64,000 bases of DNA from Ryuthela nishihirai (taxonomy: Eukaryota > Arthropoda > Arachnida > Araneae > Heptathelidae), in the NCBI GenBank assembly GCA_038380435.1, contig JAWZYU010000028.1, positions 19,452,201 through 19,516,200 of the forward strand. The letters run 5' to 3'. The notes beneath the pieces are model-generated. The model was not told where the DNA came from, did not search any database, and saw only the letters and a list, made by a program, of their open reading frames with translations. Positions 54,750 to 63,767 of the stretch are shown here, piece after piece. How positions within the stretch are numbered: position 1 is the first letter of the stretch; the number at the start of each line of letters is the position of its first letter. The position numbers and the translations under genes are program-made.

Positions 54750-55297
54750 TCCCGTAACTGTGCCATATGAACAGGTATGATTCCCATATACTTGTGATAA
54801 ATCTGCATGAATATTTTTCTCTCGTGCCCAAGCAACATCCTTGTGTCAAAAGCAAAATCTTTCCTCGTCTTTATTAGGTTCCATAGCAACAAAGTTCAGA
54901 TTTCGCAGACTGAAATTTACGTGTAGCCAGCAAAGAGAGAAATAATGATATGGCCTTTGTTTTTAACATGTAATGACAAGTTTAGAAATGCTTTCAAACA
55001 AGTCGTAGCTTGTTAACTTCGGAGGAATATATATATAATATTTAAATTATATATTAATTTAAAATATTTAACATAAATATACATCACCACTTTTTGTGCC
55101 TAGGGGAGCTTCAGGTGTAAATTCCGTCCTGCATGCGAGCATTTAGAAAAAAATATAGAAAGTAAATGCTTAGCATTCCTCTAAAAACAGTTGATTTTTC
55201 TGCTTAAGTGTTTATGGACACTGGAATATTACTAATCGAGTAATTCCGTCGAGAATTAAACGCAACGTGGATTTTTGTTCCTTCTGGTTACATTTTG
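54750..55297. other. Unassigned AT-rich DNA
   Basis: Nothing recognised. Confidence 0.5.
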
Positions 55298-55305
55298 TTT
55301 TAAAC

Positions 55306-55773
55306 CAGTGTCTCGCAAACTGTGTGCCGCGAGAAATTCCAAGTGTGCCGCGAGAGATTTTCAAATTGACACTAGATATCCTGAATTCAATATCCTGATA
55401 ACCTCAATATCCTGAATTGAGCACAAAAGCTATTCGAGCCTTGTTATCCTTCGGCTCGTCTTATCTTTGTGAACTTGGATTCTCATCATTGACTGAAATT
55501 AAATCTAAGAAGCGTGAGCGGCTTCAGATGATTGATGAAGAGATGCGAGTGTGTTTATCTAACTTTGAGCCAAGAATAATGCAAATTTGTTCGCAGAAGT
55601 AAGCTCATACATCCCATTGAAATATGTTCATATCTAAATTCTAAATAAAATGCATTTAACGAAACTTCAATTTTCCTCTTTTTACGTAACCATCCAAAAC
55701 TTTTTTTTAGGTGTGCCGCGGAAAAAAAATTAGATTCAGTGTGCCGCAGAGTAAAAAAGTTTGCGAGACACTG
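55306..55773 (+). mobile_element. hAT-type mini-element with transposase remnant
   Basis: Inverted ends CAGTGTCTCGCAAACTGTG (left) and TTTGCGAGACACTG (right), each with GTGTGCCGCG-like subterminal repeats. Flanking 8-bp sequences TTTTAAAC (55298-55305) and TTTTAAAG (55774-55781) match at 7 of 8, as expected for hAT. It keeps a C-terminal transposase segment, so it is a deletion derivative. Confidence 0.9.
55417..55602 (+). pseudogene. hAT transposase C-terminal (dimerisation) fragment
   Basis: About 60 codons reading ALLSFGSSYLCELGFSSLTE, IKSKKRERLQ and DEEMRVCLSNFEPRIMQIC. The pattern (L.PF.STYLCE.GFS.L..IK.KKR.RL ... E.R..LS...PRI..I) is the C-terminal dimerisation region of hAT transposases of the ZBED5/SCAND3-like group. 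Catalytic and BED-finger parts are missing. The frame has only a TTG at its nominal start, so it has no initiation codon of its own. The last codons run to a TAA before the 3' terminal repeat. It is the piece retained after internal deletion. Confidence 0.85.
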
Positions 55774-55781
55774 TTTTAAAG

Positions 55782-56444
55782 AAATGAATGCACAAGCAGG
55801 CGGAACTATTGAAGTACCTTGGAAACTGATTGTATCTATTTTCCCGAAAACCGTGTTATTATAAACAGATTATGAAATTTCCCAGAAGATCGCGAACATA
55901 AATAACTGATGAACTCTTTCTGGAGAAACTAATAAGACGACGTCAACTGATGGAATGCGTGAAAATGGACGCATGTCAAACAACGTCAGGCAAATGGAAA
56001 AAGAAAAAAAGCATCGATGCTGATGCACTGAGAAAATAAAAGGCCTTGGAGATTAAATGTAATTAAAATTTAGCTATTCAAATAACTTTTTCTTCTGCTT
56101 TGCTGCGCATACCTCAAGGTCCCGTTCCCCAACCCTCAAGGCAAAGCAGGAAAGCTTTGCCTTGAGGATTGGGGAAGCGAGATCAAATCACGCGACTGTT
56201 TCTATAAAAAAAAAGCTCTACTGAAAACGAAGAATCCTTTACTAGCTAATATTGATTATTATTTATCTACAGATCTAAGATCTAATCTACCAATGAGGTG
56301 CAATTAATAAATGCTTAAACTATATACTTGCGATTAAGGAGCTTTTGACAGGGTAAATGAAACGATTATAAAATTAAAAATTGCAATCACCTCTAGTGAA
56401 TGCGTTTCCAAAGTCAAAACTTTTACCGTTTTCCAAATTCAGCA
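55782..56444. other. Unassigned DNA containing a strong hairpin
   Basis: No gene recognised. The hairpin at 56125-56176 is described separately. Confidence 0.5.
56125..56176. repeat. 23-bp inverted repeat with 6-nt loop
   Basis: Arms 56125-56147 and 56154-56176 pair at 22 of 23 positions (CCTCAAGGCAAAGC against GCTTTGCCTTGAGG). It is not a known terminator or MITE end that I recognise. Confidence 0.92.
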
Positions 56445-56458
56445 CCCTCTAACGGTGG

Positions 56459-56835
56459 GTTGGGTTGTTTTACCTCTGAGCGGCACTTTTTTGCACACCA
56501 TGGGCTAAATGGCCAGGTCACATGGACTCCGAAGGCTCAGAGAAGGTTGGGGGAGGGGACCCACTGGAACAGCTGTTGGGAGACAGATGGTAGTCTCCCG
56601 TCAAGGCCTCATGTTCTTTATCGTGCACAAGGTATGGCTCTCCCACACACGGGTCCACGGCTTAACGTCCCATCCGACGGGCGGCGGCCTTTCCAAACCC
56701 ATCGGTGTCCCCTACTGACCGTGGGCAGGGCGGGGAATTTTGCGGAGATAAATCTCAACGCTGACCCAGTTGGGACTCGAACCTGGGAACTACAGATTAC
56801 GAGCCTGGCGCGCTACCGACTGAGCCACCCCCGCC
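56459..56835 (-). mobile_element. SINE-A copy, perfect 14-bp TSD
   Basis: CCCTCTAACGGTGG at 56445-56458 and 56836-56849. A deletion in the central block matches that of the copy at 13609-13985 (AAGGCCTCATGTTCTTTA), suggesting a shared subfamily. Confidence 0.95.
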
Positions 56836-57039
56836 CCCTCTAACGGTGGAATTAAAGTGATTGAAGATTGGTAAACAGAAAATAATAAACTTTCCAACCC
56901 AGAAAGAATCTTTCATTTGTCGCTTAAAGCAGAAGAGTTTGATCTCCTTTCCACTCTTACGATACAAACATGCAAACACACAAGGAGTGAATGCTGAATG
57001 ACTGCTATCAATGCATGGGCTTGGCCACACATTCAGACA

Positions 57040-57615
57040 CCAAAGTTTCGGTTTTTTCTCATGCAAAGCTAGGGCTAGGGGGGGGGGGGGGCATGGCCCC
57101 TCATTTGAAAATGTTAGAAAGGATAATGGAGGCCAAAAATTATTCCTCATGTGCATATTTAACTAAGTTTTCAATATTTTTTTAAATCTGTAAAACGAAG
57201 TGGAAAATGTTACACTGCAATGGAAATCCAGTGTTTCTCCTCCCGCCTTTTACTTTGCCCTCCTCCCACCCTCACCCCCTATTTTTCACGAATATAATGT
57301 TATGAAATATTCCTTTACAGCAAGACTTCGCAATTCGAGCTTAGCGAAGAGCGATCGACTAAAATCTTACACTGGTTTCCATAAATTGAGGAACAAACTG
57401 AACAACCCGGATCTAGGAAAAAAACAGAGAGGTTGAGCAAAAGACTGGATCGCCGTCCCAATATAAATATTTTCCCCTCTTTTAGTCATCTTTAAAATTT
57501 GTTGAAAAATGTATGTAATATACATATGTTTAATGTTTTTACTAGCAATCTCAAAGGAGACAGGGGGGGGGACCTTGACCCCCTTGGTTACTGATCCTAG
57601 ATCCGGGCCTGCCTA
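57040..57615. repeat. Probable relative of the GGTCCGGATCTA element
   Basis: G-run followed by CATGGCCCCTCATTTG near 57090, and a right end reading CCTAGATCCGGGCCTGCC at 57596-57613. These echo the C/G-rich inside and right end of 13041-13315. The left end is unclear and the body poorly conserved. Confidence 0.4.
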
Positions 57616-57654
57616 CATACACTGGCGGAAATTGGAAAAAGAGCACCATTAACA

Positions 57655-57976
57655 AGTCAAGCTGGGTGAACGTTGAAATTTATCTCCGCAAAATTCCCCG
57701 CCTTGTCCACGGTCAGTAGGGGACACCGATCGGCTTGGAAAGACCGCCGTCCGTCGGATGGGACGTTAAGACGTGGCCACGTGTGCGGGAGAGACATACC
57801 CTGTGCATGTTAAAGAACACGCTGGGTGGCCTTGACGGGAGGCTGCCATCTGTCTCCCAACAGCTGTTCCAGTGGGTCCCCTCCCCCAACCTTCTCTGAG
57901 CCTACGGAGTCCTTGTGATCTGGCATTTAGTCCATGGTGTGCAAAAAAGTGCCGCTCAGAGGTAAAACAACCCAAC
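57655..57976 (+). mobile_element. SINE-A copy, head missing, inside Tc1
   Basis: Starts downstream of the B box (AAGCTGGGTGAACGTTGAAA) and runs to AAAACAACCCAAC. It lies between the Tc1 left end and the transposase gene, in non-coding DNA. Confidence 0.9.
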
Positions 57977-58105
57977 AATTTAAGCGTAATCTACGAGATT
58001 TCTATAGTACAAACAACTTGTTGAAAAAGGACTGATCACACGTGTGAAGTGATTCAATGTTAATTTTACCTTTTAATGAATATTACATTTTATAGAAGGA
58101 ACATT

Positions 58106-59056
58106 TTAATAAGATGTTGAACCTCCTCGAGCAGCAATACAAGCTTCCAATCTGGCGTGCAATCGGTCGTACAAATGCTGGATGTCACGCTGGGGGATAC
58201 CATTCCATGCGCTTTCAACTTGGACGCGTAATTCAGCGATGGTCGTTGCCTGCCGCGGTCCGCGAAAGAACTTTCCCAGACATGCTCGATTGGAGACAAG
58301 TCCGGAAAGCATGCTGGCCATGGGAGTTGGTGCACTGCCTGAAGAGCATGTTGAGTTGCCCGGGCGGATTGTGGGCGGGCGTTATCCTGCTGGAATATCG
58401 CATTTGGGTTTATACTCAAATATGGCAGGACGACCGACTGTACGATGTTGCTGACGTTCATATTGCTATTCAGTGTACTCTGTACAAACATCAGACACGT
58501 ACGAGAGTGATAGCTAATCGCTTCCCACACCATGTAGCCTGTGTGTCGCTGGCGGATGCACGATGAAAGAAGCCGTTCACCTTGTCGCCTTCAAATACGT
58601 AAACGACCATCAGACATTCCTAAGCAAAATCGGCTTTCATCAGTGAAGACCACAGACTGTATTTCTTCCCTTCAATGAACTCGTTCTTTACACCACTGCA
58701 AAAGTGCTCGACAGTGACTAGGTGACAGTGATAACGTATCGTTCTTCTAGACACCCTTTGGTACGACAGAGAATCGAATTTGTGACGCCATAGCCGTCCG
58801 TTCTGCTGCCGCTACCGCCCACCTGATACGCCGATCCTCTCATGCATCGGTAACTATGTAGCCCGGATCCATGTCTGCGAGTGTGCGAATGCTCCTCTGA
58901 TCATCGACGCCATCATCGTACCACTGCCGATACCACTCGTCCAACGCGTTATTCAATTTGACGAAAAGATCAGCCTGCTTCCCGAAGACCCACTATACGA
59001 TCTCGCTCAAACTCCGCTAACTGAACAAATGTTGTGCGCCTGCATCGTTCAGGCAT
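58106..59056 (-). pseudogene. Tc1-like transposase, several stops and frameshifts
   Basis: Reading starts at ATG 59056-59054 (MPERCRRTTFVQLAEFERDR), with an N-terminal helix-turn-helix region (GLREAG.SFRQIE). The DDE triad is visible: VVFTDESRFCLG (first Asp), IFQQDNARPQSA (second Asp) and SPIEHVWE (Glu). By my count 32 residues separate the last two, compared with 34 in standard Tc1, so two codons appear lost. A frameshift just after HVWE moves the C-terminus (AWNGIPQRDIQHLYDRLHAR ... CIAARGGSTSY) to another frame ending at 58106. Earlier stops lie after GLREAG and elsewhere. Length of about 317 codons is close to the family norm (about 340). Inactive copy. Confidence 0.92.
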
Positions 59057-59304
59057 GGTAACTTCTTCAAAGAGCACTGAACAACACGACACAAAACGAA
59101 AAACTTCTTTCTTCACAACCTAGTCCTTAAATATGCGCTGCGTACATTTGCATGTTGTCGTCCTCAGTGACGTCATTATTTCATTCAATGAATTTCAATC
59201 TTGGATCACAGTTTCTGCTGCCCTTTACTATTAACGTATTATAAATATGACGTTCCTAAAGAAATTCCTTCTAGGTATCCTTTTTTTTTCAATTTCCGCC
59301 AGTG

Positions 59305-59527
59305 TATTATTAAAGCCTTATCTGTGTATTACATATCGAACAAAAATTATAAGCTGCAAAAAATTATGAAAAGAACCATGCTTTACCCAGTCCTGGCGCT
59401 TTGTATCAATTTTATATTGTTCTAGTGGTGGAAATTCAAATTTCTGGAAAATTCAAATTTCTGGAAAATTCAAAAATTGCGAATCATAATATCCTCTTAG
59501 TACCTATCTAACTAAACTCTCATCTTG
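59305..59527. other. Unassigned DNA
   Basis: Contains a short tandem triplication of TTCAAATTTCTGGAAAA near 59436-59470; nothing else seen. Confidence 0.55.
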
Positions 59528-59795
59528 ACAACGATCAGAAAGGGAACATCGATGGGCTTGGGACGCCGACACCGCCGTTTGTCGGATAAGACGTTAAGCA
59601 GTATCACATGTCCAGGAGAATCATACTCTGTGCACGTTAAAGAACACGCTGGATGGCCTTTACGGGAGGCTTCCTTCTGTCTCTTAACAGCTGTCCAGAA
59701 GATCCCCTTCCCCAACCGTCTCTGAGTTTATGGGATCAATGTGTCTTGGGTATTCAGTCCACTGTGTGCAAAAAAGTTCCGCTATGTAAAAGTAC
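59528..59795 (+). mobile_element. Old SINE-A fragment, head missing
   Basis: GGGAACATCGATGGGCTTGG, GACGTTAAGCAGTATCACAT, CTGTGCACGTTAAAGAACAC, then a diverged 3' region. No tRNA-like head. Confidence 0.85.
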
Positions 59796-59987
59796 CGAGA
59801 GGTGAAGCATAAAAAAAAACATCCAACAGTACTTATCCAACCAGAAAAGAACTTTTTATTTATCGCTTGAAACAGTTAAATGTCTAAAGATGGATAATAT
59901 GTGAGAAACGGTTTTTTTCTTTCTTTTTATGAAAATGAGCTATTGTTTTCACTTTTTTCGGTATGCGATATATAGATGAAATAAATA

Positions 59988-60602
59988 TCTCCTCAAACAG
60001 TTGCTTGCCACAGAGGTCTGACAGGGGCATATCAGTTTTTTACTTCATAGTAGAAAGTCTGAGGTGATAGCAGGACTTCATAAAGACAACATACCTTACC
60101 GGGGCATAAATGTTTGAGAAGAATGGGAGAGGGGATCTTCTGGTCCCTTAGAACCAGAAGCTTGGGAAGGGGATCTTCTGGTCCCTTAGAACCAGAAGCT
60201 TGGGAAGGGGATATTCTGGTCCCTTAGAACCAGAAGCTTGGGAAGGGGATCTTCTGGTCCCTTAGAACCAGAAGCTTGGGAAAGGAATCTTCTGGTCTCT
60301 TAGAACCAGAAGCTTTGGAAGGGGATCTTCTGGTCCCTTAGAACCAGAAGCTTGGGAAGGGAATCTTCTGGTCCCTTAGAACCAGAAGCTTGGGAAGGGG
60401 ATCTTCTGGTCCCTTAGAACCAGAAGCTTGGGAAGGGGATCTTCTGGTCCCTTAGAACCAGAAGCTTGGGAAGGGGATCTTCTTATCCCTTAGAATCAGA
60501 AGCTTGGGAAGGGGATCTTCTGGTCCCTTAGAACCAGAAGCTTGGGAAGGGAATCCTTAGATCAATAGCCAAGTGCGCTAACCACTCAGCGATGGGATGG
60601 CA
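59988..60602 (-). mobile_element. SINE-B copy with an internal 38-bp minisatellite
   Basis: 59988-60118 is the SINE-B body (CTCCTCAAACAGTTGCTTGC ... TACCTTACCGGGGC). 60552-60602 is its head (CTTAGATCAATAGCCAAGTG, CTAACCACTCAGCGATGG). The two parts are adjacent in every other SINE-B; here a tandem array separates them. Confidence 0.88.
60128..60550. repeat. 38-bp minisatellite grown from SINE-B head sequence
   Basis: About 11 units of GGGAAGGGGATCTTCTGG followed by TCCCTTAGAACCAGAAGCTT. The second half resembles the SINE-B stretch AGGTCCCTTAGATCAGTAGC at exactly the position where the array sits. Each unit contains an 8-bp inverted repeat (CTTCTGGT / ACCAGAAG), so each can form a small hairpin. 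Confidence 0.93.
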
Positions 60603-60885
60603 TGCAGCTTATATAATATATAAGTAGGTTGATATCTAGATTACTGGGGGGGAGGGGATCTTCGTTTATGAAAAGGGGAAAAGGGGCTAATAAAAATGAA
60701 TTTCTTTTAGAAATGAAAATATTACACAATAACTTTTCATCTGGTATGGAAATCGTATTTTATGTTTTTAAAGGTAAATTGATTAGAATTCAATAAATCT
60801 CTTAATTAATTTTAAATTAAACAAATAAATGTTATCTAAATTTAATGTTTTCAAATTTCCTCCCGCACCGTTGTTGCTATTAACT
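60603..60885. other. Unassigned DNA
   Basis: Nothing recognised. Confidence 0.5.
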
Positions 60886-61110
60886 TGGAGGAGTTAGTTC
60901 TCCTGATCTAAATCTGATAGAACATGCGGGGGATGCTCTCGGAAGATGGTTTGCTCCCTTGAATCCAGCTACTGAAAATCTTCTGCAGCTTTGAAGGACC
61001 AAAGAAGATTAGTACCCACAGCCCTGCTGGATCGTCTTACCAACAGCATGAGACATCGCTGTGAGGACTTTCATTGCGGTAAGAGGTGAATCCATATTGA
61101 ACAACTTGAG
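60886..61110 (+). pseudogene. Tc1-like transposase C-terminal relic
   Basis: The plus strand reads SSPDLNLIEHAGDALGRWFA, then LNPATENLLQL, and later IAVRGESILNN, with stops between. SPDLN.IEH carries the catalytic Glu of the DDE triad, and ....A..RG....Y is the usual Tc1 C-terminus. No N-terminal half or terminal repeats are found. The relic belongs to a different Tc1 family from the one at 57620. Confidence 0.75.
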
Positions 61111-61220
61111 TTCTCTAAGCTGACCTTCAGCTTTTTACCATGTAATTGTATTCGTATATTATTTTGAGAATTAAAGCTGTTATTCTACTTTTCAAATATT
61201 ATTCTTACGCACCGTATTTG

Positions 61221-61608
61221 TGGGGTGGGGGTGGCTCAGACGGTAGCGCGCCAGGCTCGTAAACTGTAGTTCCCAGGTTCGAGTCCCAGCTGGGACAGCG
61301 TTGAGATTTATCTCCGCAGAACTCCCCGCCCTGCCCACGGTCAGTAGGGGACACCAATGGACTTGGAAAGGCCGCCGTACGTCGGATGGGACGTTAAGCC
61401 GTGGCTCAGTGTGCTGGAGAGCAATACCCTGTGCACGCTAAAGAACACGCTGGATGGCCTTGATGGGAGGCTATCATCTGTCTCCCAACAGCCGTTCCAA
61501 TGGGTCTCCTCCACTAACCTTCTCTGATCCTTCGGGGTCCATGTGACCTGGCCATTTAGCCCATGGTGTGCAAAAAAAGTGCCGCTCAGAGGTAAAACAA
61601 TCCAATCC
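61221..61608 (+). mobile_element. SINE-A copy, TSD with one mismatch
   Basis: ACCGTATTTG (61211-61220) and ACAGTATTTG (61609-61618) flank it. Full-length. It shares several changes with the copy at 3011-3390 (CTGGCTCAGTGTG on the central block, GGTCTCCTCCACTAACC), which suggests a common subfamily. Confidence 0.93.
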
Positions 61609-61618
61609 ACAGTATTTG

Positions 61619-62334
61619 CATACATCTATCTTCCGGTTCACATGGAACAAATCCAGCGTGTTTTCTGATTGATCCTTAATTTACGGAAAGCAGTGCCAAA
61701 TGTAGAATTGAATGTGGGTGAATGTATAAAGGAGGGTAGTGGGGGAAGGGGAAGATGCTAATTTTAACTATGGTGCAGAAATGATAGAGCTCTGAAAATT
61801 TGCTTCTAGGGGCAATTTGTATTGTAGATCCCGGAAAAAATATGGAAATTTCTATATCATAGTGCCTCTCAAGGACAGACAGAAGTCAAATTTCGATATC
61901 CCCATGATCATCAACCCGTGCTAGAAAAGTGAAAACTGGTGCTTGGAGGTGTTTCGGATACCGGATATCCGAAAAGATAAAGAAATTTCAGATCCGATGT
62001 GTCATTCAAGATTAAATAAGGGTCAGAGTGACGGTCGAGAAATTAAAAGGTGCCGAAAGCGTTGATTGATTTCTCGTTAAAATATTCATTGAACAGCATT
62101 AGTAACTGATATAAAGAATGAATGACTGGGTCATTGACACACCTAACTCATCGGTAGAAAAAAAATTAACGATATTTGAGAAAAATCAGATTTTTCGGAC
62201 ACTTTTAAAACTTCTTAATAAATTATCCACTCTGACTCCACTTTAGAACTGAGCACATTTTTTAAAACATTAATGAGAAAAATATATCTGTTTCTTAATA
62301 GTTAATTATCTTGAATGTGTCGGAAAGCACGGCC
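61619..62334. repeat. Unassigned DNA with the first copy of a 75-bp direct repeat (61724-61799)
   Basis: GTATAAAGGAGGGTAGTGGG ... TTTTAACTATGGTGCAGAAA ... AGAGCTCTGAAAATT recurs at 62877-62952. The rest is unassigned. Confidence 0.6.
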
Positions 62335-62490
62335 AGATCTAGGATGGGGGGAGGGTCTAAAGGGCTCATGCCCCCTTCCCCACTTTCAGAATGCTAGCCA
62401 GGGTCAAAGTGGCAACAATAATTAAACTTATTTTTATTTCATGCATTTTTCAAGATTTTTTTTAAACCCCTGAAACAGAGGGGGAAATGT
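62335..62490. repeat. Relative of the GGTCCGGATCTA element, interrupted
   Basis: CAGATCTAGGATGGGGGGAG, CATGCCCCCTTCCCCACTTT, TTTCATGCATTTTTCAAGAT and TTTTAAACCCCTGAAACAGA align in order with the inside of 13041-13315. It stops where the SINE-A at 62490 begins. Confidence 0.5.
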
Positions 62491-62876
62491 TGGGTTGGGT
62501 TGTTTTACCTCTGAGCGGCACTTTTTTGCACACCATGGGCTAAATGGCCAGTCACAAGGACCCCGAAGGCTCAGAGAAGGTTGGGGGAGGGGACCCACTG
62601 GAACAGCTGTTGGGAGACAGATGGTAGCCTCCCATCAAGACCATCCAGCGTGTTCTTTAACGTGCACAGGGTATGGCTCTCCCGCACACGGGGCCACGGC
62701 TTAACGTCCCATCCGACGGACGGCGGCCTTTCCAAGCCCATCGGTGTCCCCTATTGACCGTGGGCAGGACGGGGAATTTTGCGGAGATAAATCTCAACGC
62801 TCACCCAGCTGGGACTCTAACCAGGGAACTACAGATTACGAGCCTGGCGCGCTACCGACTGAACCACCCCCGCCCC
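62490..62876 (-). mobile_element. SINE-A copy
   Basis: Full-length with extended tail. B box changed (GGACTCTAACCAGGG on this strand). No convincing TSD; the right flank is the second copy of the 75-bp repeat. Confidence 0.92.
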
Positions 62877-62952
62877 GTATAAAGGAGAGTAGTGGGGGAA
62901 GGGGAGAATGCTGTTTTTAACTATGGTGTAGAAATAGTACAGCTCTGAAAAT
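62877..62952. repeat. Second copy of the 75-bp direct repeat
   Basis: Matches 61724-61799 with a few substitutions; starts exactly at the SINE-A head boundary. Confidence 0.8.
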
Positions 62953-63167
62953 TAAGCATGAAGTCAACACTCTTTCCTGTTATTTTAAAGTCCATTTCCT
63001 ATTTCTCATTATAACAGGTCCGACACTATTTCCCATTATTTTAAATGGGCTAAGATTTTGTTACAAACTATAAATAACAGAAAAACAGAAGTTTTAAAAG
63101 TAGTACGTATTATATCGTAACAGGGAATATCCCATATATACCACCCAGAAACTTCCAATGTGGGAAG

Positions 63168-63547
63168 TGCGGGGGTGGCTTAGTTGGTAGCGCGCCAGGC
63201 TCGTAATCTGCAGTTCTCAGGTTGAGTCCCAGCTGGGTCAGCGTTGAGATTTATCTCCGCAAAATTCCCCGCCCTGCCCACGGTCAGTAGGGGACACCGA
63301 TGGGCTTAGAAAGGACGCCGTCCGTCGGATGGGACGTTAAGCCGTGGCCCCATGTGAGTGAGAGAGCCATACCCTATGCACGTTAAAGAACACGCCGGAT
63401 GGCCTTCACGGGAGGCTACCTTCTGTCTCCCAACAGCCGTTCCAGTGGGTCTCTTCCCCCAACCTTCTCTGAGCCTACGGGGTCCATGTGACCTGGCCAT
63501 TTAGCCAATGCAAAAAAAAGTGCCGCTCAGAGGTAAAACAACCCAAC
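63168..63547 (+). mobile_element. SINE-A copy, imperfect TSD
   Basis: CCAATGTGGGAAG (63155-63167) and CCAATGCGGGAGA (63548-63560) flank it. Full-length with a one-base loss in the B box (GGTTGAGTCC). Confidence 0.92.
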
Positions 63548-63621
63548 CCAATGCGGGAGAGGCGTGACGTCTTGAGTAGCATATTTTTCCCGGAGTTATT
63601 TATAAAATATATAATAAAAAT

Positions 63622-63767
63622 AAATACCCCCTCAAGCAGCTGCTTGCCACAGAGGTCTGACAGGAGCCTGTCAGTTTATATGCCATAGTAGAAGGTCTGA
63701 GAGGATGGCAGGACCTCAGCAGAAAAACGACACATACATCCATGCCTTACCCGGGGCTCGACCCAGT
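63622..63767 (-). mobile_element. SINE-B copy, truncated at the B box
   Basis: Near-consensus body from ACCCCCTCAAGCAGCTGC to CCGGGGCTCGACCCAG, then unrelated DNA. ATTTATTTTTATT tail on the sense strand. Confidence 0.92.

Larger units (their letters stand above)
57620..59304 (-). mobile_element. Tc1-like transposon with both ends and TA flanks
   Basis: CACTGGCGGAAATTGGAAAA at 57620 and TTTTTCAATTTCCGCCAGTG ending at 59304 are inverted ends, flanked by TA (57618-57619, 59305-59306). The element is about 1.36 kb without the SINE at 57655-57976, a normal Tc1 size, and contains one transposase pseudogene. Confidence 0.93.

Noticed and set aside
54300..54855. 148- and 172-codon open frames, hydrophobic or Leu/Arg-rich repeats
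   Set aside because: They arise because the minisatellite period is a multiple of three. Open frames occur on both strands and there is no non-repeat domain.
108..63547. Recurring open frames with HFFAHHGLNGQVTW, SLPSRPSSVFFNVHRVW or GPRLNVPSDGRRPFQAHRC motifs
   Set aside because: They are translations of SINE-A in various frames and strands. SINEs do not code for protein, and the frames differ between copies.
108..63547. tRNA genes at the SINE-A and SINE-B heads
   Set aside because: The heads have pol III boxes but continue into SINE bodies, do not complete a tRNA acceptor stem and recur with TSDs. They are SINE promoters, not tRNA genes.
108..63547. Telomere-like repeats at SINE-A tails (TTGGGTTGGG on the minus strand)
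   Set aside because: The AACCC units are only 1-3 copies long, always at the SINE-A 3' end, and not the arthropod TTAGG repeat.
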